Below are positions 46,408 to 56,330 of a DNA stretch of 64,000 bases, in pieces (the first letter of the stretch is position 1; every line of letters begins with the position of its first letter). Source of the DNA: Epiperipatus broadwayi (lineage: Eukaryota > Onychophora > Udeonychophora > Euonychophora > Peripatidae); assembly GCA_028023455.1 (NCBI GenBank), contig JAQFVV010012513.1, positions 310,001 to 374,000 on the forward strand, given 5' to 3'. Both the position numbers and the translations under genes were made by a program. The notes under the pieces are model-generated. The model saw only the letters and a list, made by a program, of their open reading frames with translations. It did no database searches and had not been told where the DNA came from.

Positions 46408-46513
46408 TTTGGTATCACAGTCAGTTCATTTTTAAAATAGAGAGTGTGATATGAGCGTCCTATCACGACCCTCAAAAACAAGCCGGAAAAACCCTCAGGA
46501 AAACTGTATTTCT

Positions 46514-46610
46514 CCTTTTATAGTATCCACACAGATTCAACCAACAAAACATCACTAATCCATCCTTTTCATTTGGGTCCGGGCTGAGGCTTGGTGCTTC
46601 CATTGGTCAA
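46514..46610 (-). promoter_or_regulatory. Promoter-like CCAAT plus TATA
   Basis: Minus strand: gaccaatgg (about 46609-46601) and, some 80 bp downstream, actataaaagga (about 46525-46514), a strong TATA match with conventional spacing. CpGs (cccgg near 46575) are present. In an LTR the same order would lie in U3; an AATAAA on the minus strand at 46363-46358 would fit that reading. Confidence 0.45.
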
Positions 46611-46640
46611 GCTAAATTCTCTTTATTCTCTTATCTAACT

Positions 46641-47399
46641 TTTCATCTGACCTTTTAATTACACAGCTTTTGGATAATTAATAAACAATCATTTCCACTT
46701 ACAGATTACAGGAATTAATTAATACCTGTTTTTATTTTAACTTACATTATTTCTTTATTAAAATATTTCTATATTTAAATCTTTTATTTTTTTTATCAAA
46801 AAAGTATGTTCAAATACTTTTTTTATTTATAAAAAAAAAAATTTAAAGTTTAGCATCTGTGCGAATATATACGTTTAAGAAACATTTTAATTTTAGCGTT
46901 TAGTTTTTTTTTTTTTTTTAATACATTTATTTTTATTTGCGAACTTAAAAGTTTTTATTTCAATTTAATGTAATGACATATTTATATATCGTTGCAATAT
47001 ATATATAGGCAATCATTAGAAACCAATCAAAACCTAGTCAATCCCAATATAGATAACAATCAACAATCTTAAATTGTTGTCAAGGCAACCTCCTTTTAAT
47101 AATGTGTATATAGAATTTCCAGTTTTTGCACTCAAATAAATATGAAGTAAGCAAATGAATGTTAAAGAGAACAAATTTAAGTCAAAGTGATTGAAATACT
47201 ATCAGTTAATCAAAACTTTTAAAATATACTGTGAAAGAGTTAATTTTTAAATAGAATCAATCATCAGAATAGATACATTATTTTTATTATCAATTTCAAT
47301 TATTAATACTCCAATTATAACACCGTTTTTAATTTACAGATTCTCTTTCTGCTCTAAAAATCACACCTGTAATCTTTTTTTTAATCCATCACTTAAGTG
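46641..47399. other. Low-complexity A+T-rich sequence
   Basis: Long T and A runs (46900-46920, 46829-46840), a short (TA)n at 46998-47007, and a fragment of the 5409-5499 hairpin family at 47060-47092. Confidence 0.45.
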
Positions 47400-48235
47400 T
47401 TTTATTTTTTGTTCTTTTAAAATTTCTTGGAATTCAATTCAACCACTTAATAGTGATCTGTCCTATGGACAAATCCAAAAAACAGTCACTTCACAAATTT
47501 GTCTATGTCTCCACTTGGCTATTTTCATTGATTAGCTCTTCGATTTGATGTATCCCTTCCTATCTCTTATATCAACCAGCAATGACAATCTTTTCCATCC
47601 TTTCTTTTTGTTTTCAGTCACCATCCTCTCCAAAGCATTTTTCATTAAACTATTCTTAATATATGTCCAATCCAGTTTCTCTTTTTAATTTCTTCAATGA
47701 CTTTTCTTTTTTCATTTACTCTTTTCAAAACTTTTTCATTTCTTATTTTAATCATTCAACTGATTTTTTCCACCTTTCTCCATGAGAACATCTCAAAGCC
47801 TTCCAGTCTATTCTTAATTTTATTACTCATTGCCCACATTTCACAACTATATATTAGTACATTCCACACATAGTATTTGATTAATATTTTTCTTCATTCT
47901 CTTTTCAAAGACCCACAAAATATTTTCTATCTCTTACTAAATGCCTCTTTTGTCAAGGCTATTCTTTACATTTAATCATCACTTCCTCCATCCTCATGGA
48001 ATTCAATTATAATGTTTTATTGTCTTTTTATAATCATCTCTCCCAAAGAATCTCTAACCCAGTTGAGTTTAGCCTTTTAATTTTTTCAATGGTATCACTA
48101 TTACCTTAAATTTGCTTTTGATTTTTCTTTGTTAATCTCAACATATGTCACTGTATAATTTTCTATTTCCATACCCTTTTCCATCCTCAAATCCATAAAC
48201 TCCACATTTTTTTGGATAATCAGAAGAACAATCGT
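47400..48235 (-). pseudogene. LINE ORF2 C-terminal remnant
   Basis: Minus-strand coding relic. In order: ALTKEAFSKR, KYYVWNVLIYSCEMWAMSNK, RLEGFEMFSWRKVEKIS, RNEKVLKRVNEKRKVIEEIK and KRNWIGHILR. This is the familiar region after the reverse transcriptase of RTE-like and related LINEs (Y-V-W-S-V-L-x-Y-G-x-E-x-W, then R-L-E-A-F-E-M-W). Stops are frequent. No endonuclease part is present, so it is a 5'-truncated copy. It differs enough from the 13.9-kb copy to be another family. Confidence 0.75.
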
Positions 48236-49339
48236 AAAAAATAAATAAAAAAATTAAAATCATTATATCATTAATGGCTCGGGAGGTCATATGACATTTA
48301 CATATCTTTCTGACTGATCGAATATTTTAGAGTTCCATTCATATAGTCAACATGGATTTTTAATTTTTTTAAATTTATATTCCTCAAGGGAGAATCGATT
48401 CTGCAACCTTTAATTTTGAGTCAGCGACTTTACCAACCTTCTAAAATCTCTAGGTTAAATGTAGAGACATATTTAATGGGGAATCGAATTCGGTCCCCCA
48501 CGTGATAGGCCTGGATACTTTTAATGCCGTCAAATATAGATCTACTGCTGTGGAAAGCAAAAATTTGTTAAGAATGACGAACAAATTCATTGCTGTTATT
48601 ATATTAGTAGTAATAAAATAAAATGCTGTTTTACGAGTTACCATTAATAAATATTATCGTTTTTATTATTTATATAAAAAAATAATAAATATTTAATTTT
48701 TAATCGTTGTAGAAATTTCACTCTTTTTTATTTTTATCTTAACATTTATTTTATTTTCTAAAAAAGCAAAACAGAATTTATTAAGATTGGTAAACTTTTT
48801 AAAATTTAATTTTCCTCATGAGGAATCTCAATTTAAATGACAGAGAAACTAAAGAGAATAGCCATCAATCAATATAACTTTATAACGAGAAACGATGTGG
48901 TGAGCCCAGAATAATAATGTTTTTGTTCATTAGTATTCCACTAGAGGTCACTTGAGTTTAATGAAGAAATTCAATTCAAAATGAGTGCTTTTTTTAAAGT
49001 GAAACTTTAAATATCTTAATAGCTGTACAAAAAAGTATATTAATTATCCCTGCATTTGAAAATTATAAAATATTTCAATTTAGGGCAACTCTTTTGCTTT
49101 TCTGATTTAAATTTATATATGTAATTGTATAAATGTGCAATACATCTGAACTGTTTTATTAACTAAAAGATACGTTAATTATTTGTATTAAATACTGTAA
49201 GAAATGTGAATTACAGACTTAGGCATCTTTTAAAAGATCTTTATCAAAATCATTATAACTCATCTACAAATATTTTGGTCTCAAACTAACTTATCTATAA
49301 ATAATTTTGCACACAGATCAGCAAGAATAAGATAGCGAA
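48236..49339. other. No clear feature
   Basis: A weak tRNA-like phrase on the minus strand (ttggtaaagtcgctgactc, then gcagaatcgattctcc) lies at 48380-48437. A phrase near 48900-48960 (gtggtgagcccag) recurs near 61353-61420 (atggtgggcccag), so a dispersed repeat is present. Confidence 0.35.
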
Positions 49340-49500
49340 ATCCAAAAGCTTCTCACTGATGAAAACCATAAGCCAGAAACTAGTCTGGGGTTATTTACGT
49401 AGGGCAGCACTGTAATAAACGTTATTAAGCACTACACTTTGACATCTGTTGATTACTAAAGTTTACACTAGATGGAGTAAACATAGTGGGATTGGAAGAA
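49340..49500 (+). repeat. Stray copy of the ~430-bp array unit end
   Basis: Matches the end of the 34.6-35.6-kb units: catctgttgattactaaag and tttacactagatgg, preceded by a hammerhead-like core at 49352-49390. Confidence 0.55.
49352..49390 (+). ncRNA. Hammerhead-like motif, core intact, helix II weak
   Basis: CTGATGA at 49356-49362; GAAA at 49376-49379; helix III is A-C / G-T (49379-49380 with 49383-49384); H17 is C at 49385 (GUC type). Helix I is ctca with tggg, including one wobble. Helix II (aaaccataagcca) is nearly lost. Confidence 0.45.
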
Positions 49501-49852
49501 AATTGCTAATAGATTGTATTAACAAGAACAAAAAGTATTTAAAAGTGATTAGAGTTCTGTGAAAGAAAACACATATTTAAAAGTTGTTGTAGCACAGTGA
49601 AGAATAAGATGCATATAAAAATGGTTATAATATTGTAGATCACACCAGAATATATAAAAAATTACAACAAGAGCTACTGAATAGGAAGTCATATGCGTTA
49701 TATTCAAAAATTATCAACAGAAATTTCCCCTTATAACCATATTCATGATTAAAGCTTTGGAATATCAAATCATAAGACCCGGGATTTTGTCAAACTCTGA
49801 AAAATATTAAATGCAATAGTGTTAGATCAAATAGTGGCACTAAGATGATTAA

Positions 49853-50060
49853 TATAGGCAAAACTCTCCATACAGTAGTGCCATTCAGTGCAAACCAGAG
49901 TAATCAATAGATCCAAGAAGGTTTGTATATAAAATCCCCTAGTGTTTACTCATCTAATATCCCCAGAGTAGTTTCTAGCCTATGGCTTTTATCAATGAGG
50001 AACCTTGGAATTGACAGCACTGCACCTAGATCTTAGGATTCAATGCAACCCTCCAGTATT
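49853..50060. mobile_element. Repeat family S, single-arm copy
   Basis: ggcaaaactctccatacagt, then agagtaatcaatagatcc, then ataaaatcccctagtgtt and catctaatatccccagagta, followed by a hammerhead-like relic on the minus strand (49960-49999: TTGATAA in place of CTGATGA, GAAAC kept) and gcactgcacctagatcttag. Confidence 0.65.
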
Positions 50061-50255
50061 CACCTTTTACCTCTAATTAACTACAAAACTATGAGTCTAA
50101 AATTGAAAACTCAATAATATTTTCAATCCAAGCTCATCAGCCTGCATAGCCATATAGGTCTGAACTCAATTCAGTACCCATACATTCTGGTGCCTTTGGT
50201 TTTTTAATAACCATAGCCACAACTATTCTATTAGGCAGGATTGGTATTAAACCAG

Positions 50256-50420
50256 TAAACATCACATGTTCACCATTTCTCATGCCAGTTCAAGCTGTTA
50301 AAACAGGCAAAATTATCCATTGATTACTCTGGCTTGCGCTGAATGCCACTACTGTATGGAAAGTTTCGCCTGTTTTAACAGCTTGAGCAAGCATAGGAAA
50401 TGGTGATCATGTGATGTTTA
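50256..50420. mobile_element. Repeat family S, compact hairpin copy
   Basis: Nearly perfect foldback. The left arm begins taaacatcacatgttcacca and the right arm ends, inverted, taaacatcacatgatcacca; both have caagctgttaaaacaggc. The loop side holds attactctggcttgcgctga. No ribozyme-like core. Confidence 0.75.
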
Positions 50421-50700
50421 GTAATTTATGATTAATATAGATAAATGTCTCTGCTGGTGTGATTTTATCTCTTCAAAACATTCTATAGCAGTTTAATAGC
50501 AAATATTTTGTAGATTATATGATAAGTTAATCAAATAAACTTCAGTAATCTACACTCTTTAGGTGGCATGATTGTTTTTTGTGAGTCATACATTGGAGAG
50601 TTTACAAAAACTATCAAATGAAAGAATGTGGGACTAAAAATAAATGCTAAAAATGATTAAGGTAATTGATGTTAAATGTCTTTCATATAAGAAAAAATAA

Positions 50701-50884
50701 AGAATATTAGTAATCAATTAGAAGAAAGTAACAACTACGAAAACGTTATTAGATTGTTAATGTGACTGAAAACGTAATAAAATTAAGCATTAAGAATATT
50801 AGTAATTAATTAGAAGAAAGTAACAACTACAAAAACGTTATTAGATTGTTAATGTGACTGAAAACATAATAAAATTAAGCATAC
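50701..50884. repeat. Tandem duplication, 92-bp unit
   Basis: 50701-50792 and 50793-50884 differ at only a few positions. A recent duplication. Confidence 0.9.
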
Positions 50885-51029
50885 AATCAAACTTGGATGA
50901 AGTACTTATATAAAAAAAACCACAATTCTTTAAAAATATTCATGTATTTGAAAAAAGGAAACTTAATGATTTAATACAAATGAGTGATTTAAGCATATAG
51001 CGAAAAGCAATACAGAGACTTTACAGAAT

Positions 51030-51412
51030 GCATGGAAAAATATTTTAAGAGTAACACAGAGATATTAGAGTAACAACGAGGGATTAGAATCAAAATATGT
51101 GGATGAGAGTGAAAGCAGACATAATTGATATCATTGAAGGAACCAAGAGGGAGAAATGAAGCTGGGTTCAAAACATTACTAAAAACAGTGATGAAATGCA
51201 GACTATTAAAGATTTAAATTGGATCATAAGAGAATGTAAAAAACTGGTAAAAAATCACGTGTGAGATGCATAGATGAAATAAGAAAGTTTATCAGTATGT
51301 TGTGAAAAATATAAACTAGTAATCAGAAAATATGGATTAACCATAAAAAGTCATTTATCTCACAATTGATTGATGAATTGAAAGTGATGATGATGATGAT
51401 GATAAAGTTATA
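51030..51412 (+). pseudogene. RTE-type LINE 3' end
   Basis: Plus-strand relic of the conserved C-terminal block: IIDIIEGTKRE, then IKDLNWIIRECKK, then KTGKKSRVRCIDEIRKFISM, closely recalling the R-P-R-G-R-P-x-x-R-W-x-D-x-I region of RTE elements. It ends in a gatgatgatgatgatgat run (51386-51405), the RTE-type tail also seen at 13901. 5'-truncated and broken by stops. Confidence 0.75.
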
Positions 51413-52320
51413 TAATCACCATTTAAATTCTATAATATTATAGTGACTGATGAAAACAATAGTTTTATTCATTGGTCAAATTTTATCATGTGGGATCAAT
51501 CCAGGAACTCTTCAGTTTTTGATTTTACTACTTTTTACCATTAGTCAATATTTGCAAACTGATTCAGTTGAGATAGTAAGTCTGTTAAGCTCAGTTCAAT
51601 GCTTTGATTCCCAAACATCACTTGACTTCTCAAGCAACTGATCAAGTAAGTTTCCACTCCATAATGAAAACAGCAGCTGAGAATAAAATCCAGACATTTT
51701 TTTCTGGTCCACTGAGTGGAACTTGTGGTTAACTAGCCATTTTGGTCCTCCAACTTGATGCTCTGAGCAAGGAACTATTCAGATTATTATTTCAGATAAT
51801 GAACAGTTTTCAGTTTCAATGTGCAGTTAATTTAAGAGTTAATTTCATAAAAAAAAGTGAGAAGAAAGATTGTCAGGAGTGAAAGAAAAGAGGAAAGAAG
51901 TATTTTATTATGAGATGATTAAATTTATTTACAATAATCAAAAAAGCAAGACATATATAATGTGACAGCTCTTAATTAATAAGTGTGGTTATGGGAAAAT
52001 ATTTAAAATCTCTATCCAGAATACTCTTATCTCCAGACCAACTGCTTTCGAGCTTTACAAGCTCATTAAAAAAGGGATGTCACATTATATATGACTTGCT
52101 TTTTTGATTATTATAATTTTACCTTTAAGTTTTTGGCTATGCTGAGGCTATTAAAGTATCGTAGATCAGAATTTAGTTCAGTCCCATATAGCTATTTAAG
52201 TTAGATAGCTGGATTTAAAGACATTTTCATGTCTGAAAATTTCAGAGTTTCTACTTAAATATACATATGAAATAAGTGCTGTGTTAAGAGTTGATATTTT
52301 AGGTCTAGTTTCCGAATATT

Positions 52321-52533
52321 CTAGCTCTCCACTGACATGAGCCATAAGCTCGAAACCAGTTGGTCTGGAGATAAGAGTGTTCTGGAATATTCTAGCTCTC
52401 CACTGACATGAGTCATAAGCTCGAAATCAGTTGGTCTGAAGATAAGAGTGTTCTGGAATATTGTAGCTCTCCACTGACATGAGCCATAAGCTCAAAACCA
52501 GTTGGTCTGGAGATAAGAGTGTTCTGGATAGAG
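52321..52533 (+). repeat. Three 71-bp tandem units, each a hammerhead-like fold
   Basis: Exact 71-bp period (starts at 52321, 52392 and 52463) with few differences. Unit 1 folds as in the next entry. Unit 2 keeps helix II and III with wobble changes but weakens helix I. Unit 3 has AAAA in place of GAAA. Confidence 0.85.
52326..52371 (+). ncRNA. Hammerhead-like motif in 71-bp unit 1
   Basis: Helix I: tctcca (52326-52331) with tggaga (52366-52371), 6 bp perfect. Helix II: gagc (52339-52342) with gctc (52348-52351), loop cataa. GAAA at 52352-52355. Helix III: acc with ggt (52355-52357, 52362-52364), loop agtt. H17 is C at 52365. Only the first core strand fails: ctgacat instead of ctgatga, changing G8 and A9 or reflecting a 2-base insertion. 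All helices are present, so the fold is real but catalysis is doubtful. Confidence 0.55.
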
Positions 52534-52734
52534 ATTTTAAATATTTTCTCATACCACACTTATTAATTAAGAGCTTATTTGAGTTATTGGTATGCTCTCT
52601 GTATTGAAATTTATTTACATACAAAATTTTAATGAAATTCCATTTTTTGTTTCCAAATTATTATGGCTGTCAAAATAACAAAGATTTGTCTGTAGGTATT
52701 CAATAAATAGTAGAATGGTTTATTGTATGAGAAT

Positions 52735-52830
52735 ACATAAAGGTTAGACTCTCAGAAGTTACAGAGCTGGGATTGAATCCATTGATCTTGGCTTTCAATC
52801 CCATCTCTTTATCACTCCATTAAACTAGAC
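52735..52830 (-). repeat. tRNA-like SINE fragment
   Basis: Minus strand: tctagtttaatggagtgat resembles an A box, and ggattcaatcccagctctg is a good B box. Of a different family from the four SINEs above; no clear target duplication. Confidence 0.45.
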
Positions 52831-53099
52831 TGGGTAAATTAACAGAATTGTTTATTGCTCAGTCATGCATAAGTCATTTAAGGGCCAAAGGTATAAAGCT
52901 GAAACTATGATGGTTCTTAAGCTCCAAAATATCCCCCCCCTTCCATTTCACCAAATCATGCAGGGCCAAAACACCTTGGAAAAATTTATAAAAATTTCCA
53001 AGGGCAGAAATGATGGAACTAGCAATTCAAACCATCCAGCACAATATTTTTGATGATAGTATTTTTTTTGTAATTACAGAAAGTACTCTAGAGAAATGT

Positions 53100-53445
53100 T
53101 AACTGCTTTAGAAAAACACAACTTCATTAGATTTTCACGTTCCCTTCAACTATCCACTCTATCTTATATAACTCATGTACATGACCACATTATTGTGAAA
53201 AAGGTAAATCATCTCCAAAATGCATATTTTGTGCTGAACCAGCACTTACCAGTTGGTCCAGGTCATCATCTCATATATATATAATCAGTGCAAATTTATA
53301 TTAAGGTAGCAAATCTTCAAACTTTAATGGACAGGCTTCAATCTTCTCACTCTTCCAACTATTCAACTATCAATTCCATTGAAAACTGACAATGGAACTC
53401 TCAAAGCCCTTGTTGCATTTGATATTGTAGTCATACCCACATAGA
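53100..53445 (-). mobile_element. Retrozyme-like repeat, family B copy 5
   Basis: Same block order as copies 3 and 4 on the minus strand: tgtccattaaagtttgaag, hammerhead-like segment, then a degraded B-box region near 53120. Single copy. Confidence 0.65.
53215..53256 (-). ncRNA. Hammerhead-like motif, decayed
   Basis: Helix II gtgct/agcac (53245-53241 with 53235-53231) and helix I ccaa/ttgg (53256-53253 with 53218-53215) are perfect. The core reads CTGGTAA (53252-53246) and GAAA has become AAAA. Structure outlasts the core. Confidence 0.5.
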
Positions 53446-56086
53446 CATCCTTCTCATTACTAATATATTCTAATAAGATGTGTGACATGGTAAATCAATA
53501 AACATGTTATATATATATGGTTTATTGAGAAATAAGATATCTGTCATTGACAAATAAGACATCTATTGTGTTTAATTTGAGTTTAAAATTTAGACAACCA
53601 TTTAAGAAAATAACATTAAATTTGGTTATAGTATATCATATTGATATCGTTGGTTGTAACAAACATAAAACATGGGTTACCAATATTACTTCTAATAAGT
53701 CTTCAATGTTGAGTATTCACGAGGCATACTAACATATGTATGCAAAGCTATTGTGAATAATAATATACATATTAAATATAAGTGCACATAGCTAATTGGT
53801 TATTATACATAAATCACATCACTCCAACCAATATTTAAAATTAACCAATAGCATGTTGGCAAACTGTTGTCAAGCCAATGCTCAGCTAATAAATGGAAAT
53901 GAGTGTTACCTTGACAATAGATTAGATTAATTTTAAGTATTAGCTTCGGGGAATGTGATATATATATAACTATTATCAAAATTTATTTATGATTGGAGGG
54001 CATTGAATAAAAGTTTTTTATATAATATTCGAACTTATTACATTTTTAGTCTGTCTGGATCAAAAAATCTTGAAAATCAGTTATTATTTACATTCCTATT
54101 TCGAATGTAGTTACACTTTGCTTACATGTGTATTGCTAATGACAGTATATTTTTATACTTTGGAACAATTTTAGCAAAAAATTAGTGAATAATATAATTT
54201 TTAAGTTTTATATATAACATTGATGTTGGCGGTATCTAGGGACACTTCTTTAATTTAAAACTGAATCAGTTATTGACAACTGATTTTGTAAGTCTGTGCT
54301 TTATATTAAAAAGCAAACTTAAAAGTGCAAAATAAAAAAAATTATATAAAAAAAAGGGAAAATACTTTTATTCATATAAATGCATTAAAACGTAAAACCT
54401 TAAGCTTTTTTCAACTTTCACAAATAAAAACTTGGGGGCGTTCATGTTTAGAATTAGAAATTGTTTTTATAATCATTCATATGTCAGGTGCCAAAACAAT
54501 TATTTAAATTACTTTGTTAGGCAAAACCCACTTTCTTTTTTTCTCAAAATATGATTTATTAACATAATATTAATCTTTGAATTTACGTGTTATATGTAGT
54601 GATATAGAAGATTCAAATTATGATTTACAATGCAGAACTTAATTTACCGAGTGAACAGAAAACCTTGAATTGTAAATGCATATATCTTGCCATTCATAGC
54701 TTCTCTCATAGTTTACTAAGTAACCTCTGATCTTAATGGCAACTAGATAGATCACAGCTACCAAGAATCACATTATCTCCACCACCCGGAAGATGAGAAA
54801 GTGAAAACCGGTACTAATCCCTGCAGCACCCCCGCCCCCCCCCCCCGCGCTAAGGACTAGGAACCAGGCCTTGGAGTATTTTCAAAGCTCAGACTCTCTC
54901 ATCCAATGTCCAAGTTTATTCGTCAATTAAAAAATTGCTTTTACTTTCTGACAAATCTATTGACATTGGTACCAGAAAGTAGACGTTATTTGCAAATTTA
55001 TTTAAATGATTTTTTGAGAATCCGATAATGCTTCATGGTTTTAATTTTAAAAGCTGGGAAAAAATATTTAGTTGTTAGCTCATTTATATAAACAAAAGCA
55101 TTTATTTTATTTTTTTATTTTTACTTGTTGCAAGGTAAGTCTTTGTTCTAGAGATCAACATTAAACTTGTCCATATAATCTTTATATATTCATTTAACAT
55201 TCACAACATAATTGGGGCTTTGAAACTTCAAACAAAATAATTTTAAAAAAGATTGAATGCTATTAAGGTAATTTCATTTGGGTGATATAAATATAAATTA
55301 TTATTAATTCTTTAACACTACTTTTAAAAATTATTGATTCACTGCAGGCTAAAAATGCCTTCAAAGTCCAACTTCAGTTTCTTTTATTTATAGGTTTTTT
55401 TCCTCACAGTACTCTCTATTATTTTTTATCTCAACCTTCTATCTCAGGAATAGTCCTTATAATCCTTTTACAATGCATTAGGATTTAGTTTAAGATTTTA
55501 CTTGACTTACATCTTCTAGAAAAATGACATTTTTCAATACTATATATTGTGTGCTTTGATACAATAATAGAGTAGTCGATTTTTGAGAAGTGTGGCCCAG
55601 TTGTGTCACAACCAGCGCTCAGTTGATCTTCTAAGCAATAAATCATTTAATTAATTCAATATCAATGATGCTAAGGAATCTGATTGACCTATTACCAATG
55701 TATTCCACTTTAGATCCTCTTTTACTATTCATATGCTGCTGAATAAATTTAAGATCTTTATAGTGTCTTTCAATTAAGTATTCAAGTTTCAAAATAATGT
55801 ATATACATTGGTAAAGTGCAATGATTAACCAACTTCCTTCACCAGTTAAATGTTATTCTCTCCACAAATGCTATTAATGTCCCAACTATAGACCTTTTAC
55901 TAGAAATCTAACATCATATTTTGTCACAAGATATTTAATATCCTTCTATGATTGACATTGTCAAGAGTTGCTAATATGTGCTAAGGTGGCAGACAGATTT
56001 TGGTGAAATAATGTTAATCATATGTAATTCTTTGTGGAGTAGAAGAAAATCAGAGAATGTTTCAAACACATTTAAATTAAAACAAT
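53446..56086. other. No recognisable element, one poly-C tract
   Basis: A+T-rich sequence. Short frames (53547-53732, 54325-54507) have no motif. Unusual points are the poly-C run at 54829-54850 and acatactaacatatgtatgc at 53726, shared with 12944. Confidence 0.35.
54829..54850. repeat. Poly-C tract
   Basis: C5-G-C12 followed by gcgc, in a small G+C-rich patch (54775-54885) within A+T-rich sequence. Confidence 0.9.
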
Positions 56087-56330
56087 AAACATCACATGAT
56101 CACCATTTCTTGTGCTTGCTTATAACTGTTATTAGAACAGACAAAACTCACTATATGTATTCACAAAGCAGAAACAAAGCAGAATCAAGTATGGGGATAT
56201 TGGATGAGTAGGCACTAGATGGGGATTTTATGCACAAGCCTTCTGGCATCCATTGATTATGTTAGCTTGCTGTGTGTGGCAATACATATAGTGATTTTTA
56301 CCTGTTTTAATCACATTTAAATTTTTGATA
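56087..56330. mobile_element. Repeat family S, diverged copy
   Basis: aacatcacatgatcaccatt at the start, then gggatattggatgagtaggc and cactagatggggattttatg, and ccattgattatgttagcttg. Only the 3' strand of the ribozyme-like fold remains (tatggggatattgg). Confidence 0.6.

Larger units (their letters stand above)
44957..46640 (-). other. CpG-bearing segment with promoter- and exon-like signals
   Basis: Starts tgtaacg directly after a (TA)n run, like 42261, so on the minus strand it ends ...cgttaca. CpGs are frequent near both ends. On the minus strand the upstream side (46610-46510) has CCAAT- and TATA-like boxes, followed by a short frame ending at a splice-donor-like site, and an 84-codon frame further down. 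Either the 5' end of a host gene or an LTR-type element; I cannot decide. Confidence 0.4.
51930..52580. mobile_element. Foldback element holding the 71-bp ribozyme-like array
   Basis: Outer arms: 51931-51972 and 52073-52118 are reverse complements (aatcaaaaaagcaag and its complement, then atatataatgtgac). A second pairing joins 51972-52050 with 52475-52575 (cttaattaataagtgtggt and its complement, atatttaaaatctctatcc and its complement). Three 71-bp tandem units lie between. Confidence 0.7.
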
